From Rothia nasimurium (GTDB lineage Bacteria > Actinomycetota > Actinomycetes > Actinomycetales > Micrococcaceae), in the NCBI RefSeq assembly GCF_928382285.1, contig NZ_CAKMSS010000009.1:26728-90727 (forward strand): a stretch of DNA of 64,000 nucleotides, given 5' to 3'. The notes under the pieces are model-generated. The model was not told where the DNA came from and did no database searches. It saw only the letters and a program-made list of their open reading frames with translations. Of the stretch, positions 45,114 through 55,171 are shown piece by piece (position 1 is the first letter of the stretch; each line of letters begins with the position of its first letter). The position numbers and the translations under genes are program-made.

Positions 45114-45257
45114 ATGAATCTGCTCTTTGCCGCACTCATGGTTGTTATGGTCATGATGCTTGTGATGTCTCTCGGTGCTTTCTACGTGCACCTTACCCGC
45201 AGCGTCCGCGCCTTCCGCGCTGGCTACGAGGGCGTGGAGTACAACCTCACCGCCTAA
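45114..45257 (+). CDS. Small single-helix membrane protein (47 residues)
   Basis: The frame begins with ATG eight bases after GGAGG. The product has one long Met/Val/Leu-rich helix (residues 3-24) and a short polar tail with RSVRAFRAGYEGVEY. No family is recognised. A promoter box, structured leader and terminator surround it, so it looks like an expressed single-gene unit. Confidence 0.65.
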   Translation: MNLLFAALMVVMVMMLVMSLGAFYVHLTRSVRAFRAGYEGVEYNLTA

Positions 45258-45278
45258 TCAATGAGAGACCGCTAGCCA

Positions 45279-45314
45279 CTCAGAACCTCCCTTGCCCCAC
45301 GCAAGGGAGGTTCT
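45279..45314. terminator. Terminator between the small gene and lhr
   Basis: AGAACCTCCCTTGC pairs with GCAAGGGAGGTTCT around a five-base loop, followed by GCTGTTTTT. It ends the 47-residue gene and can also serve the convergent lhr. Confidence 0.92.
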
Positions 45315-45321
45315 GCTGTTT

Positions 45322-48300
45322 TTAGGAATAGTCCTTCCGCATGCGCAGGCCCCGCGGGGTGGCGTAGAAACCTGCGGCCAGCAGGGCCCTGCGCAGGGTG
45401 AGGACGGGGTGCTCGCCGCCTTCTACCGCTGTGTCCGGCTGATCAGGGGCGGGCGGTAGCGGCGTGGGAGAGCTCAGCACATCTACCCCGCCAGCGGTCT
45501 CAATGACGATTTTGTCGGCTACTCCGGCGCGCACCAGCTGGCCGATCAGGGGTGCGGACGCCTCCACCCGGTCGGTTCGGTCGGTAAAGGGCAGCAGGGT
45601 TTTGCCACCGCGTTCCAGATAGAGGGTCAGCTCCCCGTCAACCAGGATGACGACGGCCCCGGCCTTGCGTCCTGGTTTGTGCTTGATGGGGGTGCGGTTG
45701 CTGTCCCAGGCCACGGGGGTGGGCCAGGGCAGGGCGGCCCCGTAGGGGTTGGCGGGGTCGGTGGCGGCCAGCAGGGTGACCGAGTGGCGGGTGCGGCGCA
45801 CCGGGGTGTAGGCGGACGCGCCGGGCGCGGCGTCCTGCCCCTCGTTCTCTACGGCGGTGGTGTCGTCCGCCGCCCGGAGCCTATTGACGGTGGAGGAGGT
45901 CGAGAACTGGGCGGCGCCCAGGCCCTCTATGAAGTAGCCACGGCGGGCCAGCCCCTTTTCTTCGGCGGCAGACAGCACCCGGTAGACCCCGGCGAAGCCG
46001 CCGGGGGTGTCCTCAACGGCTACAGCCCCGCGGGTGAGCACCCCGTAGCGGTCCATGAGCAGTTCGGCGCGGGCGGCAGCTGCCACGGTGGCATCGAGCG
46101 GTTCGGCCTCGATACGGGCCCAGCGTCCGCCGTCGATAGGGGCGACCTGGGCGGATACCGCCGGGGCCCGGCCCACGCCCACCCCTAGGCGGGAGGCCGA
46201 GAGGCGGGAGGCCCCGCGTCGCATTCCCACGGAGCGGGCCCGGGGAGCGGGGGCGGCCACCTTGTGGGCCGAAGCCCCGCCCGTTATCAGGGCCCGTACC
46301 GGGGCGAAGGTATCGCCGGTGACTAGCCCGGCCCAGATCAGGTTCCAGAGGGCGGTTGAAATCTCCTGGGCGTTCGGGGGCGTGTTACCCAGTGAGGTGG
46401 CCAGGGCGGCGAGCTGGGTCTGAATCTGGCTGAAGAAGAGCCCGCCGGTTAGCAGCTCGTAGATGGTGTTTTCGAGGGCTCCCAGGGCAGCGAGCGCCTC
46501 GGTACGTTCTACCTCATCGGGCAGGGTCAGGGCTGCGCTCTCACCCAGGTGTAGAGCGACCCAGCCGTCGTCCCCGGCGAGCTGGCCGGCGCCCGTCCAG
46601 AGGACGTCCCCGGCGCTCATAGCGGAGTCGAGCAGGGCGGGGGTGTAGTCGCTGATGCGGGTCTTGAGAATCAGAGGTTCGAGGGCAGAGGCAGGCACCC
46701 GCACCCCGGCAAGCTGGTCGATCACGGTGAGTAGGCCGTCGTAGCCGCTGAGCATGGCGCTTTCGTCCCGGCGGACGCTGATGGGCTGGGCCGGTGCCCC
46801 GACGGTGCCGGGGGCGGCGGCGGTTTCGGTGACCTGCCAGGAGCCCACATGCTGCCAGGGCGGCAGGAAGCGGGCATAGGTGCCGGGGGTAACGGGTTCG
46901 ACGTCGGCGCGCAGGGCTGCCAGGGAGCGGGAGCGCAGGGTGCGCAGGACGGAGGCGTCCACCCACTCAGTTCCGGCTAGGTAGGCGGGGTCGGTAGAGC
47001 CGGTACGGGCGGCGGCCAGCTCAGCGCGGAGCTCTTCGGGCAGGAACTCACCGGAGATCACCCGCCGGTCAGCGGCCAGGGTGCGCAGGGCGGTATCGAC
47101 CACCGAGACGCCCAGGGAAAGGGCGGCAGCAGCCTGGGCAGCGGTAAAGGGGGCGTGGGTACGGGCGTAGCGGGCGACCAGGTCAACCAGGGGAGCCTCG
47201 ACCGGCTCCAGGAAGGCTAGGGGGACCCCGATGGGCAGGGGTACGCCCAGGGCGTCTCGCAGGCGGGCGGCGTCCTCAATGGCGGCGTAGAGTTCCCGCC
47301 CGTGCAGGCGGAAGCGCAGGGCCCGACCGGCTTTCACCAGGGCCTCAAGGTGATCGGTGGCTTCGGCTTCGGTCAGGACGCGCTCGCCCGGCTGTCCTGC
47401 CTCGGCCTCGGCAGTCGGGGCGCTGGCGTCCTCACCGGTTCCCTGGTCCAGGAGCACCCGCAGGCGCTGGGCTGCCTCGGCGGCGGTCAGGGGGCCGAGC
47501 AGGCGCAGCAGGTCGGCGGCTCCCTCGACCCCGCGCAGGCGGTAGCCCGCAGCGGTGCGCTGGAGTCGGGCCTCGGTGGAACGGATCACCTCAACATCGA
47601 GCAGCTCACGCAGCTCATCCTTGCCGAGCAGCTCAGCTAGCAGGGCAGGGTCCAGGGCCAGGGCAGCGGCGCGGCGCTCGGCTAAGGGGGAGTCCCCGTC
47701 GTAGAGGAACTGGGCCACATAGCCAAAGAGCAGGGTGCGGGCGAAGGGGGAGGGGGTTTCGGTTTCCACCTCGCTGATGCGTACCTTTTTGGCCTCAAGG
47801 TCCTTGTGCAGGGCGGTCAGGGCGGGCAGGTCGTAGACGTCCTGCAGGCACTCGCGGGCGGTTTCCAGCAGCAGGGGGAAGGTGGGGTACTTGCGGGCCA
47901 CATCCAGGAGCTGGGCGGAGCGCTGGCGCTGCTGCCACAGGGGAGTGCGGCGGCCCGGGTCCTTGCGGGGTAGCAGCAGGGCGCGGGCGGCGTTCTCGCG
48001 GAAGCGGGAGGCAAAGAGGGCAGAGTTACCCACCCGCTCGGTCACGATGTCTTCGAGCTCGGCCGGGTCAAAGATGAAGAGGTCAGCCCCGGGCGGTTCG
48101 GCCTCCATAGCAGGGATGCGTAGCACGATGCCGTCGTCAGCGGCCATAGCTGAGGCATTGACCCCGTAGCGTTCCTCGGCCCGGGCGCCGACGGCCAGGG
48201 CCCAGGGGGAGTGGACCGGCATGCCTAGGGGTGAGTGCAGGATCAGCCGCCAGTCGCCCAGCTCATCGCGGAAACGCTCAACCAGCAGGTGCTTCTCGCT

Positions 48301-51075
48301 GGGCACCTGGCCGGTGGCAGCAGCCTGCTCACCCACATAGGCCAGCAGGTTATCAGCGGCCCACTCATCGAGCCCAATGCCGCGCAGACGGGCGTGGGCG
48401 GCGCTCGCGTCCTTACTGTTTTCAAGGGCCAGCTCCCGGGTAAAGGTACCCAGGGCCCGGCCTAAATCGACGGGACGGCCCGGAGAATCCCCATGCCAGA
48501 AGGGCAGGCGCCCGGGGATACCCGGTGCAGGGGTCACCGTCACCCGGTCGTGGGAGATATCCTCAATCCGCCAGGACGAGGCCCCTAAGGCAATGACGTC
48601 CCCGGCCCGGGACTCATAGACCATCTCCTCATCCAGCTCACCCACCCGCTTGGGGGCCTTGGAATCCTCAGCCCCGGCAATGAAGACCGGGAAGAGACCG
48701 CGGTCAGGGATCGTACCGCCGGAGGTCACCGCCAGACGCTGGGCCCCGGGGCGGCCCTCAATCGTCCCGGCGTCCCGGTCCCAGACAATGCGGGGGCGCA
48801 GCTCGGCAAACTCGTCCGAGGGGTACTTACCGGCCAGTAAATCCAGGGTTGCCTCAAAGGCCGCCCGGGGCAGGGTGGCAAAGGGGGCCGTTGCCCGCAG
48901 GGCCTCAAACCAGGCCTCCACGCTAATCGGCCCCAGGGCGCAGGCGGCTACGGTCTGCTGGGCCAAAATATCCAGGGGGTTAGCGGGAATGGCCAGGGGC
49001 TCAATCTGCCCGGCCAGCATGCGCTGCACGGTCACTGTGGCGTTCAGCAGGTCTCCCCGGTGCTTGGGGTAGAGGTAGCCGCGCGACACCTCCCCTACCT
49101 GGTGCCCGGCACGGCCCACCCGCTGCAGGCCAGAAGCCACCGAGTGCGGGGCCTCCACCTGAATTACCAGATCCACATGGCCCATATCGATACCCAGCTC
49201 CAGGGAGCTGGTTGCCACCACGCAGCGCAGCTGGCCCGACTTCAGGGCCTCCTCAATCAGGGTGCGCTGGTCCTTCGACACCGACCCGTGGTGGGCCCGC
49301 GCCAGCACCGGCGGCGCCCCGGTAGCTGTCGCCGATCCCCCCATCACCTGGGCAGGGGGCTGGGTTGAAAGGGGTAAGGACGCACCCGCCCCCGGCAGAC
49401 GCTCATCGTCAGCTTCCAGCCGGGCGGGGGCGTCCTTGGCTAGAGCCTCAGCCAGCACATCGGCCAGGGCCTTCGGCTCCCCGCCGGCGGAAGCGTAGGT
49501 GCGGGCACCGGTGGAGGCGCTCGCGGTTACCTCACCCAGCTCCCCGCGGGCCTCTAGACGTCCCAGGTAAATCTCGTTGAGCCGGGCCGTTAACTTCTCA
49601 GCCAGCCCGCGCGAGTTAGCAAAGACAATGGTGGAGCGGTTGGCCTCCACCAGGTCCACAATGCGCTCTTCCACGTGCGGCCAGATGGAGGCCTGGTAGC
49701 CGTTAAGGTTCGGGGTTTCGCCCCCGGCGCCGGAGCCCGGGGCGGACGCTGCCACCTGCACCTCTTCGATGGTGAGGGCAGGCTGGGTTTGGGTCTGTGC
49801 CTGTGCCTGCGGGGATGCTACTGCCTCTTCACCGGGGAAAACACCCACAGCGTCCCACAGGGCCTGCTCGGCACTTGCCTGCGCAGTGCTTGTCTGCGTA
49901 GCGCTTGCTTGCGCAGCGCCTGCTTGCTCACCGCCCACCCGACTACCGGGTGTGCGCGCAGGTAGGGGATGGTCAAAGTAGTCAGAGGAAGGCTCATCTG
50001 GCTGGGAGCCCAGAGCAGGGCCCGCCACCGGGCGGATACCCAGGGCCTCGGCCACGGTTACCCCCTGAGGCAGGGACTCCGCCAGCCGCACAGAGACTTC
50101 CGGCCGGGTACCGGCGTCCGCCAGGGTATCGGCCTGCACGGCCCCGTCGTCGAAAGCTCGGTCCTCGAACTCGGTGGCGTCCAGGGAGCGAACCTGGGAG
50201 CGGGTACGCTCGGTGAGCTTATCCAGGTAGGCGCCCGACCCGGCGGGCGCTGGGGCTGGCCGGGGGCTACTGCCCTGCTTGAAGGAGTTATCCCCCTCGC
50301 CGTAGGCGTTGGGGCCGCCCAGCGCCGTCATATCGGGTACCGGCACCGAAAGGGTCAGCTCCCACTCCTTGGCCGAGGGCGGGCGCACAATCTGCACCGG
50401 CACACTGCCACCCAAAAAGCGGGCGACGGTCTCAACCGGCTCCACGGTCGCCGACAGCCCCACACGCTGGGCCGGGGTCTCAAGAATCTGGTCCAGACGC
50501 TCAAGAGTTACTGCCAGGTGAGCGCCACGCTTGGTACCGGCAACCGCGTGCACCTCATCGATAATGACCGTATGCACCTTGGTCAGGGTCGAGCGGGCCT
50601 TAGAGGTCAGCATCAAAAAGAGAGACTCGGGAGTGGTGATCAGAATATCCGGCGGGTTAGAAATCAGCTGGCGGCGTTCCTTAGCCGGGGTATCACCGCT
50701 GCGCACACCCACCCGCACCTGCGGCGGCTCTACCCCCAGCTGCCGGGCTGTCTGGGCAATACCAATCAGGGGAGCGCGCAGGTTGCGCTCAACGTCCACA
50801 CCCAGGGCCTTGAGGGGGGAAATATAGAGGACGCGGGTGCCCCCGCCCTCGTGATTCTCAAAGTGAAGGCGGTCAAGCGCCCACAGAAAGGCCGAGAGGG
50901 TTTTACCCGACCCCGTCGGTGCCACAATCAGGGCATGGTGACCCGCCGAAATCGCCTCCCAGGCTCCTTCCTGGGCGGCCGTGGGCGCAGAAAAAGCCCC
51001 CTCAAACCAGCGGCGGGTGGGGGCCGAGAAAAAGCTCAGGGCACGGGAGGTAACGGGTTCTGCCATAGCCCCCAT
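45322..51075 (-). CDS. lhr: Lhr-type DNA repair helicase, extra long
   Basis: A 1917-residue superfamily-2 helicase. Walker A is APTGSGKTLSAF near residue 52, motif II IIDEVHAVAGTKRG near 172, motif III SATVEP, and the second RecA domain has VATSSLELGIDMGHVDLV and QRVGRAGHQ. The C-terminal half is the Lhr-specific region. Typical Lhr is about 1500 residues; the surplus lies mainly between the two RecA domains (about 245-470 and 530-600) as Ala/Gly/Gln/Ser-rich sequence such as QAGAAQASATQTSTAQASAEQ (in part). Two GGACGC palindromes sit in these inserts (49376-49436 and near 45811). Mycobacterial Lhr is induced by DNA damage. Confidence 0.93.
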   Translation of the reverse strand: MGAMAEPVTSRALSFFSAPTRRWFEGAFSAPTAAQEGAWEAISAGHHALIVAPTGSGKTLSAFLWALDRLHFENHEGGGTRVLYISPLKALGVDVERNLRAPLIGIAQTARQLGVEPPQVRVGVRSGDTPAKERRQLISNPPDILITTPESLFLMLTSKARSTLTKVHTVIIDEVHAVAGTKRGAHLAVTLERLDQILETPAQRVGLSATVEPVETVARFLGGSVPVQIVRPPSAKEWELTLSVPVPDMTALGGPNAYGEGDNSFKQGSSPRPAPAPAGSGAYLDKLTERTRSQVRSLDATEFEDRAFDDGAVQADTLADAGTRPEVSVRLAESLPQGVTVAEALGIRPVAGPALGSQPDEPSSDYFDHPLPARTPGSRVGGEQAGAAQASATQTSTAQASAEQALWDAVGVFPGEEAVASPQAQAQTQTQPALTIEEVQVAASAPGSGAGGETPNLNGYQASIWPHVEERIVDLVEANRSTIVFANSRGLAEKLTARLNEIYLGRLEARGELGEVTASASTGARTYASAGGEPKALADVLAEALAKDAPARLEADDERLPGAGASLPLSTQPPAQVMGGSATATGAPPVLARAHHGSVSKDQRTLIEEALKSGQLRCVVATSSLELGIDMGHVDLVIQVEAPHSVASGLQRVGRAGHQVGEVSRGYLYPKHRGDLLNATVTVQRMLAGQIEPLAIPANPLDILAQQTVAACALGPISVEAWFEALRATAPFATLPRAAFEATLDLLAGKYPSDEFAELRPRIVWDRDAGTIEGRPGAQRLAVTSGGTIPDRGLFPVFIAGAEDSKAPKRVGELDEEMVYESRAGDVIALGASSWRIEDISHDRVTVTPAPGIPGRLPFWHGDSPGRPVDLGRALGTFTRELALENSKDASAAHARLRGIGLDEWAADNLLAYVGEQAAATGQVPSEKHLLVERFRDELGDWRLILHSPLGMPVHSPWALAVGARAEERYGVNASAMAADDGIVLRIPAMEAEPPGADLFIFDPAELEDIVTERVGNSALFASRFRENAARALLLPRKDPGRRTPLWQQRQRSAQLLDVARKYPTFPLLLETARECLQDVYDLPALTALHKDLEAKKVRISEVETETPSPFARTLLFGYVAQFLYDGDSPLAERRAAALALDPALLAELLGKDELRELLDVEVIRSTEARLQRTAAGYRLRGVEGAADLLRLLGPLTAAEAAQRLRVLLDQGTGEDASAPTAEAEAGQPGERVLTEAEATDHLEALVKAGRALRFRLHGRELYAAIEDAARLRDALGVPLPIGVPLAFLEPVEAPLVDLVARYARTHAPFTAAQAAAALSLGVSVVDTALRTLAADRRVISGEFLPEELRAELAAARTGSTDPAYLAGTEWVDASVLRTLRSRSLAALRADVEPVTPGTYARFLPPWQHVGSWQVTETAAAPGTVGAPAQPISVRRDESAMLSGYDGLLTVIDQLAGVRVPASALEPLILKTRISDYTPALLDSAMSAGDVLWTGAGQLAGDDGWVALHLGESAALTLPDEVERTEALAALGALENTIYELLTGGLFFSQIQTQLAALATSLGNTPPNAQEISTALWNLIWAGLVTGDTFAPVRALITGGASAHKVAAPAPRARSVGMRRGASRLSASRLGVGVGRAPAVSAQVAPIDGGRWARIEAEPLDATVAAAARAELLMDRYGVLTRGAVAVEDTPGGFAGVYRVLSAAEEKGLARRGYFIEGLGAAQFSTSSTVNRLRAADDTTAVENEGQDAAPGASAYTPVRRTRHSVTLLAATDPANPYGAALPWPTPVAWDSNRTPIKHKPGRKAGAVVILVDGELTLYLERGGKTLLPFTDRTDRVEASAPLIGQLVRAGVADKIVIETAGGVDVLSSPTPLPPAPDQPDTAVEGGEHPVLTLRRALLAAGFYATPRGLRMRKDYS
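49376..49436. repeat. GGACGC palindrome inside lhr
   Basis: AAGGACGCACCCGCCC and GGGCGGGGGCGTCCTT are complementary arms (with small bulges and inner GGC/GCC pairing) around about 20 bases. The element lies in the Ala/Gly-rich insert between the two RecA domains and keeps the frame open. Confidence 0.65.
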
Positions 51076-51168
51076 TATCCCCTTAAAAATGAGCCGGGCG
51101 TATCGGCCAGCCTAGTGAGACTGATCGATACGCCCGGGGTTCAGGGGGAGGACGCTGGGCGCACTGGT

Positions 51169-51969
51169 TTAGGGGGTAGCCCCCACAGCGCCCACCGACA
51201 GCTGGGCGACGGCAGGGTTAGAGCAGGCCTCTGCTGCAAAGTTCAGCACCAGGGCCTGGGAGGAACCGGGCGCCTGAATCGAGTAACCGGCCGCGGAAAC
51301 GCTCTGGCAGGTGTCCCCGTAGAGCTGGGCGCGGGTTTCACGCAGGGTAGCTGTCAGGGAGCTGCCCGGGGCAATCACGCCACCCGAGGACGACCACTCG
51401 GTAGCGTTCGCAGCTGCTGCACCTACCTGCTGACCAGCAGCATTGACATAGTGCACAGCGGGGTAGCCGCTCATGGTGCAGTTGGTGCTGCCGGTGTTGT
51501 TGAATGTCAGAGTGATATAACGAGAACCAGCCGCCCCGCCACCTTCAGCAACAGCTGCTTCGATGTAAATCTGGCCATAGTCGCAGACCGCCACACCGGC
51601 AGCTGAACTGGCGAACTGGGCACCTGTACCTACCGGAGCAGGAGCATGAGTGGTCGGTTCTGTACTAACGATAGCGTCGGTGGGCTCTGGTTCCGGCTCC
51701 GGAGTCGCGGGCACACTAGGGCTAGGCGTGACCTCTTGCACCGTTGGCTGGGGTGTAGGAACCGCAGGTGACGCAGTCACACTGGGTGTCGGGTTGCTGG
51801 GGGTTGCCGAGCCTGACGTGGGGGGCGCCGGTGCGGCCGTAGTCGCTGTAGATAAGCTGCTGGGAGCGGTCTCCGCGGTGGTAGCGCCGGTGGTGGCACT
51901 ACCGCACGCCGTGAGAACGGTTAGCAGACCTAGAGCTGCGAGGGGGAGAAAGGGGGTGCGTATCTTCAT
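51169..51969 (-). CDS. DUF4232 lipoprotein
   Basis: A 266-residue lipoprotein: signal helix LPLAALGLLTVLTAC with the lipobox Cys, a Ser/Thr/Pro/Ala-rich stalk of about 100 residues, then a DUF4232 domain (YITLTFNNTGSTNCTMSGYPAVHYV). The domain is common in secreted actinobacterial proteins and its function is unknown. I take the ATG that directly precedes the signal helix. It starts five bases after the ferredoxin stop. Confidence 0.85.
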   Translation of the reverse strand: MKIRTPFLPLAALGLLTVLTACGSATTGATTAETAPSSLSTATTAAPAPPTSGSATPSNPTPSVTASPAVPTPQPTVQEVTPSPSVPATPEPEPEPTDAIVSTEPTTHAPAPVGTGAQFASSAAGVAVCDYGQIYIEAAVAEGGGAAGSRYITLTFNNTGSTNCTMSGYPAVHYVNAAGQQVGAAAANATEWSSSGGVIAPGSSLTATLRETRAQLYGDTCQSVSAAGYSIQAPGSSQALVLNFAAEACSNPAVAQLSVGAVGATP

Positions 51970-51974
51970 GCAGC

Positions 51975-52295
51975 CTACATTCCGGGCTGCAGGGTGACGT
52001 GTGCCCCGTCCATTCCCTCGGTGTATTCGGTCTGGCAGCTCAGACGTGAGCACTCGTTAGCGATATCGTCGATCATATCGAGCAGGTCTTCTTCTGCCTC
52101 TTCGCGGGGCAGGGTAGCCTCGATGTGTTCGGGGTCGATGAAGGCATGGCAGGTTGCGCAGGAGGCATTGCCACCGCAGGTTGCCAGCACGGGGAAGCCT
52201 GCTGCGAGGACGGCCTCGAGCATGGTCTGGTGGGGTTCCCAGGTAACGTCCTTGGTGGTGCCGTTCTCGTCGGTGACCGTGATGTTTACGCTCAT
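51975..52295 (-). CDS. [2Fe-2S] ferredoxin
   Basis: A 106-residue adrenodoxin/plant-type ferredoxin. The four cluster Cys are seen in CGGNASCATC and SCQTEY. AGGAG lies five bases before the ATG; longer in-frame upstream sequence overlaps the tRNA-Arg region and is not coding. Redox partner unknown; no reductase or P450 is adjacent. Confidence 0.92.
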   Translation of the reverse strand: MSVNITVTDENGTTKDVTWEPHQTMLEAVLAAGFPVLATCGGNASCATCHAFIDPEHIEATLPREEAEEDLLDMIDDIANECSRLSCQTEYTEGMDGAHVTLQPGM

Positions 52296-52463
52296 GTGTT
52301 CTCCTGTGCTGGGGCAGCGCTGGGCTGCTGGTCTTGATCCTGTCCCTATTTTAGGGGGGCTACCCCGTCTATCCCTGCTTTTTGTGGTTAAAACTACGGT
52401 GGGCGGACGCCTGCTGTTTGCTGGGTACCGGGTGTGAAGCTGAGAGAAGGGTTGGTATGGGTA

Positions 52464-52497
52464 ACAAAAAACCGGCCTCCTGAAGGAGACCGGTTTG
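52464..52497 (-). terminator. Intrinsic terminator of tRNA-Arg
   Basis: On the minus strand AAACCGGTCTCC pairs with GGAGGCCGGTTT around TTCA, followed by TTTTG. Confidence 0.9.
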
Positions 52498-52505
52498 ATA
52501 TGTGG

Positions 52506-52578
52506 TGCGCCCGAAGGGATTCGAACCCCCAACCTTCTGATCCGTAGTCAGATGCTCTATCCGTTGAGCTACAGGCGC
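52506..52578 (-). tRNA. tRNA-Arg (ACG anticodon)
   Basis: Acceptor stem GCGCCTG/CGGGCGC with discriminator A, D arm AGCTCAACGGATAGAGC, anticodon loop CTACGGA with ACG, T arm GGGGGTTCGAATCCC. CCA is not encoded. The A34 should be read as inosine. Confidence 0.97.
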
Positions 52579-52624
52579 ATCATGCGTTGACCGGCTGTGT
52601 CAGCCCGTCGCGGCAACAGGTAAT

Positions 52625-52653
52625 ACATTACGCAGGTTTGCGCCCGTGTGCAA
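52625..52653 (-). promoter_or_regulatory. Promoter of tRNA-Arg
   Basis: On the minus strand TTGCAC and TAATGT are exactly 17 bases apart, about 45 bases upstream of the tRNA. Confidence 0.7.
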
Positions 52654-53023
52654 ATCGAAAATGGGTGACCCTGCTCTCAAAAAAGCTAAAGATGGGGTGA
52701 AAACCGCGTAAACACGCGGAAAAATAGGGGGTGAAGAAAGTTGAAAAAACTTACTAGGGCGCCCTGGGTGTTGGTCAGGCCACATTCTTATGGGTCTGTA
52801 ACGAAATATTTACATACCAATGAGGACAAACCGGGTTGAGCTATGTACCCTGGAAACACACGATGAAGTGAAAGTGCACCGCACGACGCGTTTATTCATT
52901 GATATGGGTGGCGCGTTTTTCTGTTTCTATCGGCCTGTAGGCAGGTAGTTAGGGGAGCGGCGCATATTTACCTGAGGCACAGTGGAGTGTTTCAGGTCAA
53001 CGATTTATAAGGGGAAGCGTCAG
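52654..53023. other. Intergenic region upstream of pckG
   Basis: About 370 bases without a gene. Candidate -35 TTGAGC occurs near 52840 but no good -10 at standard spacing. A long upstream region fits a carbon-source-regulated promoter. I see no clear riboswitch. Confidence 0.4.
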
Positions 53024-54847
53024 ATGACTGACATTTCAATCGACAACGTAACCGCACAGGCACCCACCACTTACGCAGAACTGCTGCAGTGGGTTGCTGA
53101 TATTGCCCAGATGACTCAGCCTGAGCGTATCTACTGGGCCGATGGTTCGCAGGAAGAATACGACCGTCTGGCCGGCGAACTGGTTGAGGCCGGTACCTTC
53201 CGTAAGCTCAGTGACCATGAGTTTCCAAACTCTTACGTTGCCTTCTCTGACCCCGACGATGTAGCTCGTGTGGAAGAGCGTACCTTTATTTGTTCAGCGA
53301 CCGAAGAGGGGGCTGGCCCTACCAACAACTGGCGTGACCCTGCCGAAATGAAGGGCACCCTGACCGAGCTCTTCACCGGTTCGATGCGGGGCCGCACCAT
53401 GTACGTCATTCCTTTCGTCATGGGCTCACTGGACGCCACCAATCCCAAGTTTGGTGTTGAAATCACCGACTCTGCTTACGTCGTCACGTCTATGCGCATC
53501 ATGGCAACTATCGGTTCTGATGTGCTGAAGAAGATGACCGAAACCGAGGCCTTCTTCGTCAAGGCCCTGCATTCTGTCGGTGCACCTCTCGCCGATGGGC
53601 AGGCGGACGTCCCCTGGCCCTGCAACCCCGAAAAGTACATTGTGCAGTTCCCCGAGGATCGTGAAATCTGGTCCTTCGGCTCCGGCTACGGTGGTAACGC
53701 TCTGCTGGGTAAGAAGTGCTACGCCCTGCGTATCGCTTCCGCCATCGGCCATGACGAAGGCTGGATGGCCGAGCACATGCTGGTACTCAAGATGACCAAC
53801 CCCGAAGGTGAGAGCAAGTACATCTCGGCGGCCTTCCCTTCAGCGTGCGGCAAGACCAACTTTGCCATGATGGACCCCACCATTGACGGCTGGAAGGCCG
53901 AAATGGTTGGCGACGACATTGCCTGGATCGAATTCCGCAACGGCAAGCCCTTCGTTGTCAACCCCGAGGCAGGCCTCTTCGGCGTAGCCCCGGGCACCGG
54001 CTGGTCTACCAACCCCAACGCCATGCGCGCCATTGCCAAGGGCAACACCATCTTCACCAACGTTGCCCTGACCGACGATAACTCTGTCTGGTGGGAGGGC
54101 AAGACCGATGAGGTGCCCGAGCATCTCATCGACTGGCAGGGCAATGACTGGACGCCTGAATCTGGCCGTCCTGCTGCCCACCCCAACTCGCGTTTCTGCA
54201 CCCCTATTTCCCAGGCAGACATGCTGGCTGAAGAATACTACGCACCGGACGGGGTTCCCCTCTCCGCCATCATCTTCGGCGGCCGCCGCAAGACCACCGT
54301 GCCCCTGGTTGCTGAGGCTTCTAGCTGGGAGCAGGGCGTCTTCCGCGGTGTGACCCTCTCATCCGAGACCACCGCTGCCGCTAAGGGCGCTGTGGGCGTG
54401 GTCCGCCGTGACCCCATGGCTATGCTGCCCTTCATCGGCTACAACGCCGGTGACTACATCCAGCACTGGATTGATCTGGGTAAGAAGCACGGCGAAGAGA
54501 ACATGCCCAAGATTTACTACGTCAACTGGTTCCGTCGCACCCCCGATGGCGGCTTCGCCTGGCCCGGCTTCGGCGAGAACTCCCGCGTGGTCAAGTGGAT
54601 TTTCGACCGCTTGGACGGCAAGGCAGCCGGCGAAGAGACTTTCCTGGGCGTTGTTCCCGGTAAGGGAGATCTCGATCTAGCCGGTCTTGATATCAGCGAT
54701 GCAGAACTGGCCGCTGCACTAGCCGTCAATAAAGATGAGTGGGCAGAAGAGCTGCCCGGTATTGACGAGTGGCTAGCTTTCCTCGGCGATAAGGTACCCG
54801 CTGAAATTCACGCCCAGCGCGATGCCCTGGCCGCTGAGCTGAACTAA
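53024..54847 (+). CDS. pckG: Phosphoenolpyruvate carboxykinase (GTP)
   Basis: A 607-residue enzyme turning oxaloacetate and GTP into phosphoenolpyruvate, GDP and CO2, the entry step of gluconeogenesis. The kinase loop is [13 protein letters not shown] near residue 280; other landmarks are [13 protein letters not shown] near 44, [15 protein letters not shown] sequence before the loop, and [18 protein letters not shown] near 500. GGGGAAG lies six bases before the chosen ATG. Confidence 0.97.
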   Translation: MTDISIDNVTAQAPTTYAELLQWVADIAQMTQPERIYWADGSQEEYDRLAGELVEAGTFRKLSDHEFPNSYVAFSDPDDVARVEERTFICSATEEGAGPTNNWRDPAEMKGTLTELFTGSMRGRTMYVIPFVMGSLDATNPKFGVEITDSAYVVTSMRIMATIGSDVLKKMTETEAFFVKALHSVGAPLADGQADVPWPCNPEKYIVQFPEDREIWSFGSGYGGNALLGKKCYALRIASAIGHDEGWMAEHMLVLKMTNPEGESKYISAAFPSACGKTNFAMMDPTIDGWKAEMVGDDIAWIEFRNGKPFVVNPEAGLFGVAPGTGWSTNPNAMRAIAKGNTIFTNVALTDDNSVWWEGKTDEVPEHLIDWQGNDWTPESGRPAAHPNSRFCTPISQADMLAEEYYAPDGVPLSAIIFGGRRKTTVPLVAEASSWEQGVFRGVTLSSETTAAAKGAVGVVRRDPMAMLPFIGYNAGDYIQHWIDLGKKHGEENMPKIYYVNWFRRTPDGGFAWPGFGENSRVVKWIFDRLDGKAAGEETFLGVVPGKGDLDLAGLDISDAELAAALAVNKDEWAEELPGIDEWLAFLGDKVPAEIHAQRDALAAELN

Positions 54848-54929
54848 GGCATATCGGACTTTCGCTCATGTAGGGCACTGTTATCAGCGTCCTTGCGAGT
54901 GAAAGTAAATAGAGCGACACGGATAAGGA

Positions 54930-54964
54930 GGTGACCTGTATAAAAAGTTTTTATACAGGTCACC
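54930..54964 (+). terminator. Perfect 17-bp hairpin after pckG
   Basis: GGTGACCTGTATAAAAA and its exact complement meet around one base; pairing continues partly into AAG/CTT outside. It follows the pckG stop by about 80 bases. The remaining 200 bases to the ABC gene hold a palindrome ATTCTGTAGAAT (55025-55036) and no gene. Confidence 0.8.
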
Positions 54965-55171
54965 TTCTTAACCTCATGGGCGTAGTAGGACGACCCCAAA
55001 GAGTGGACGTAAAGCCGACTTAATATTCTGTAGAATGCTTAAGAATGGCTGAATACTGTGTACTCTTGCCGTGCTTCCCCCACAAGCTCATCGGCTAGCC
55101 ACCGACCTACCACAGAGCTTCGTGCACGGCGTCATGGGTACATCACTCGCATGTTGGAAGGAAAGAACAGA

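Noticed and set aside
49969..51606. 545-codon open frame on the plus strand over lhr
   Set aside because: Lies opposite intact Lhr helicase motifs and runs across the lhr start into the lipoprotein gene; composition is that of a complement frame.
52296..52532. N-terminal extension of the ferredoxin
   Set aside because: The extension overlaps the tRNA-Arg gene and its terminator; the ATG at 52295 has a good ribosome site.
55058..55171. Longer N-terminus for the orphan ABC ATPase
   Set aside because: The extra residues are Ser/Arg-rich and unlike the family; the GTG at 55172 has a proper ribosome site and leads straight into the first ATP-binding domain.
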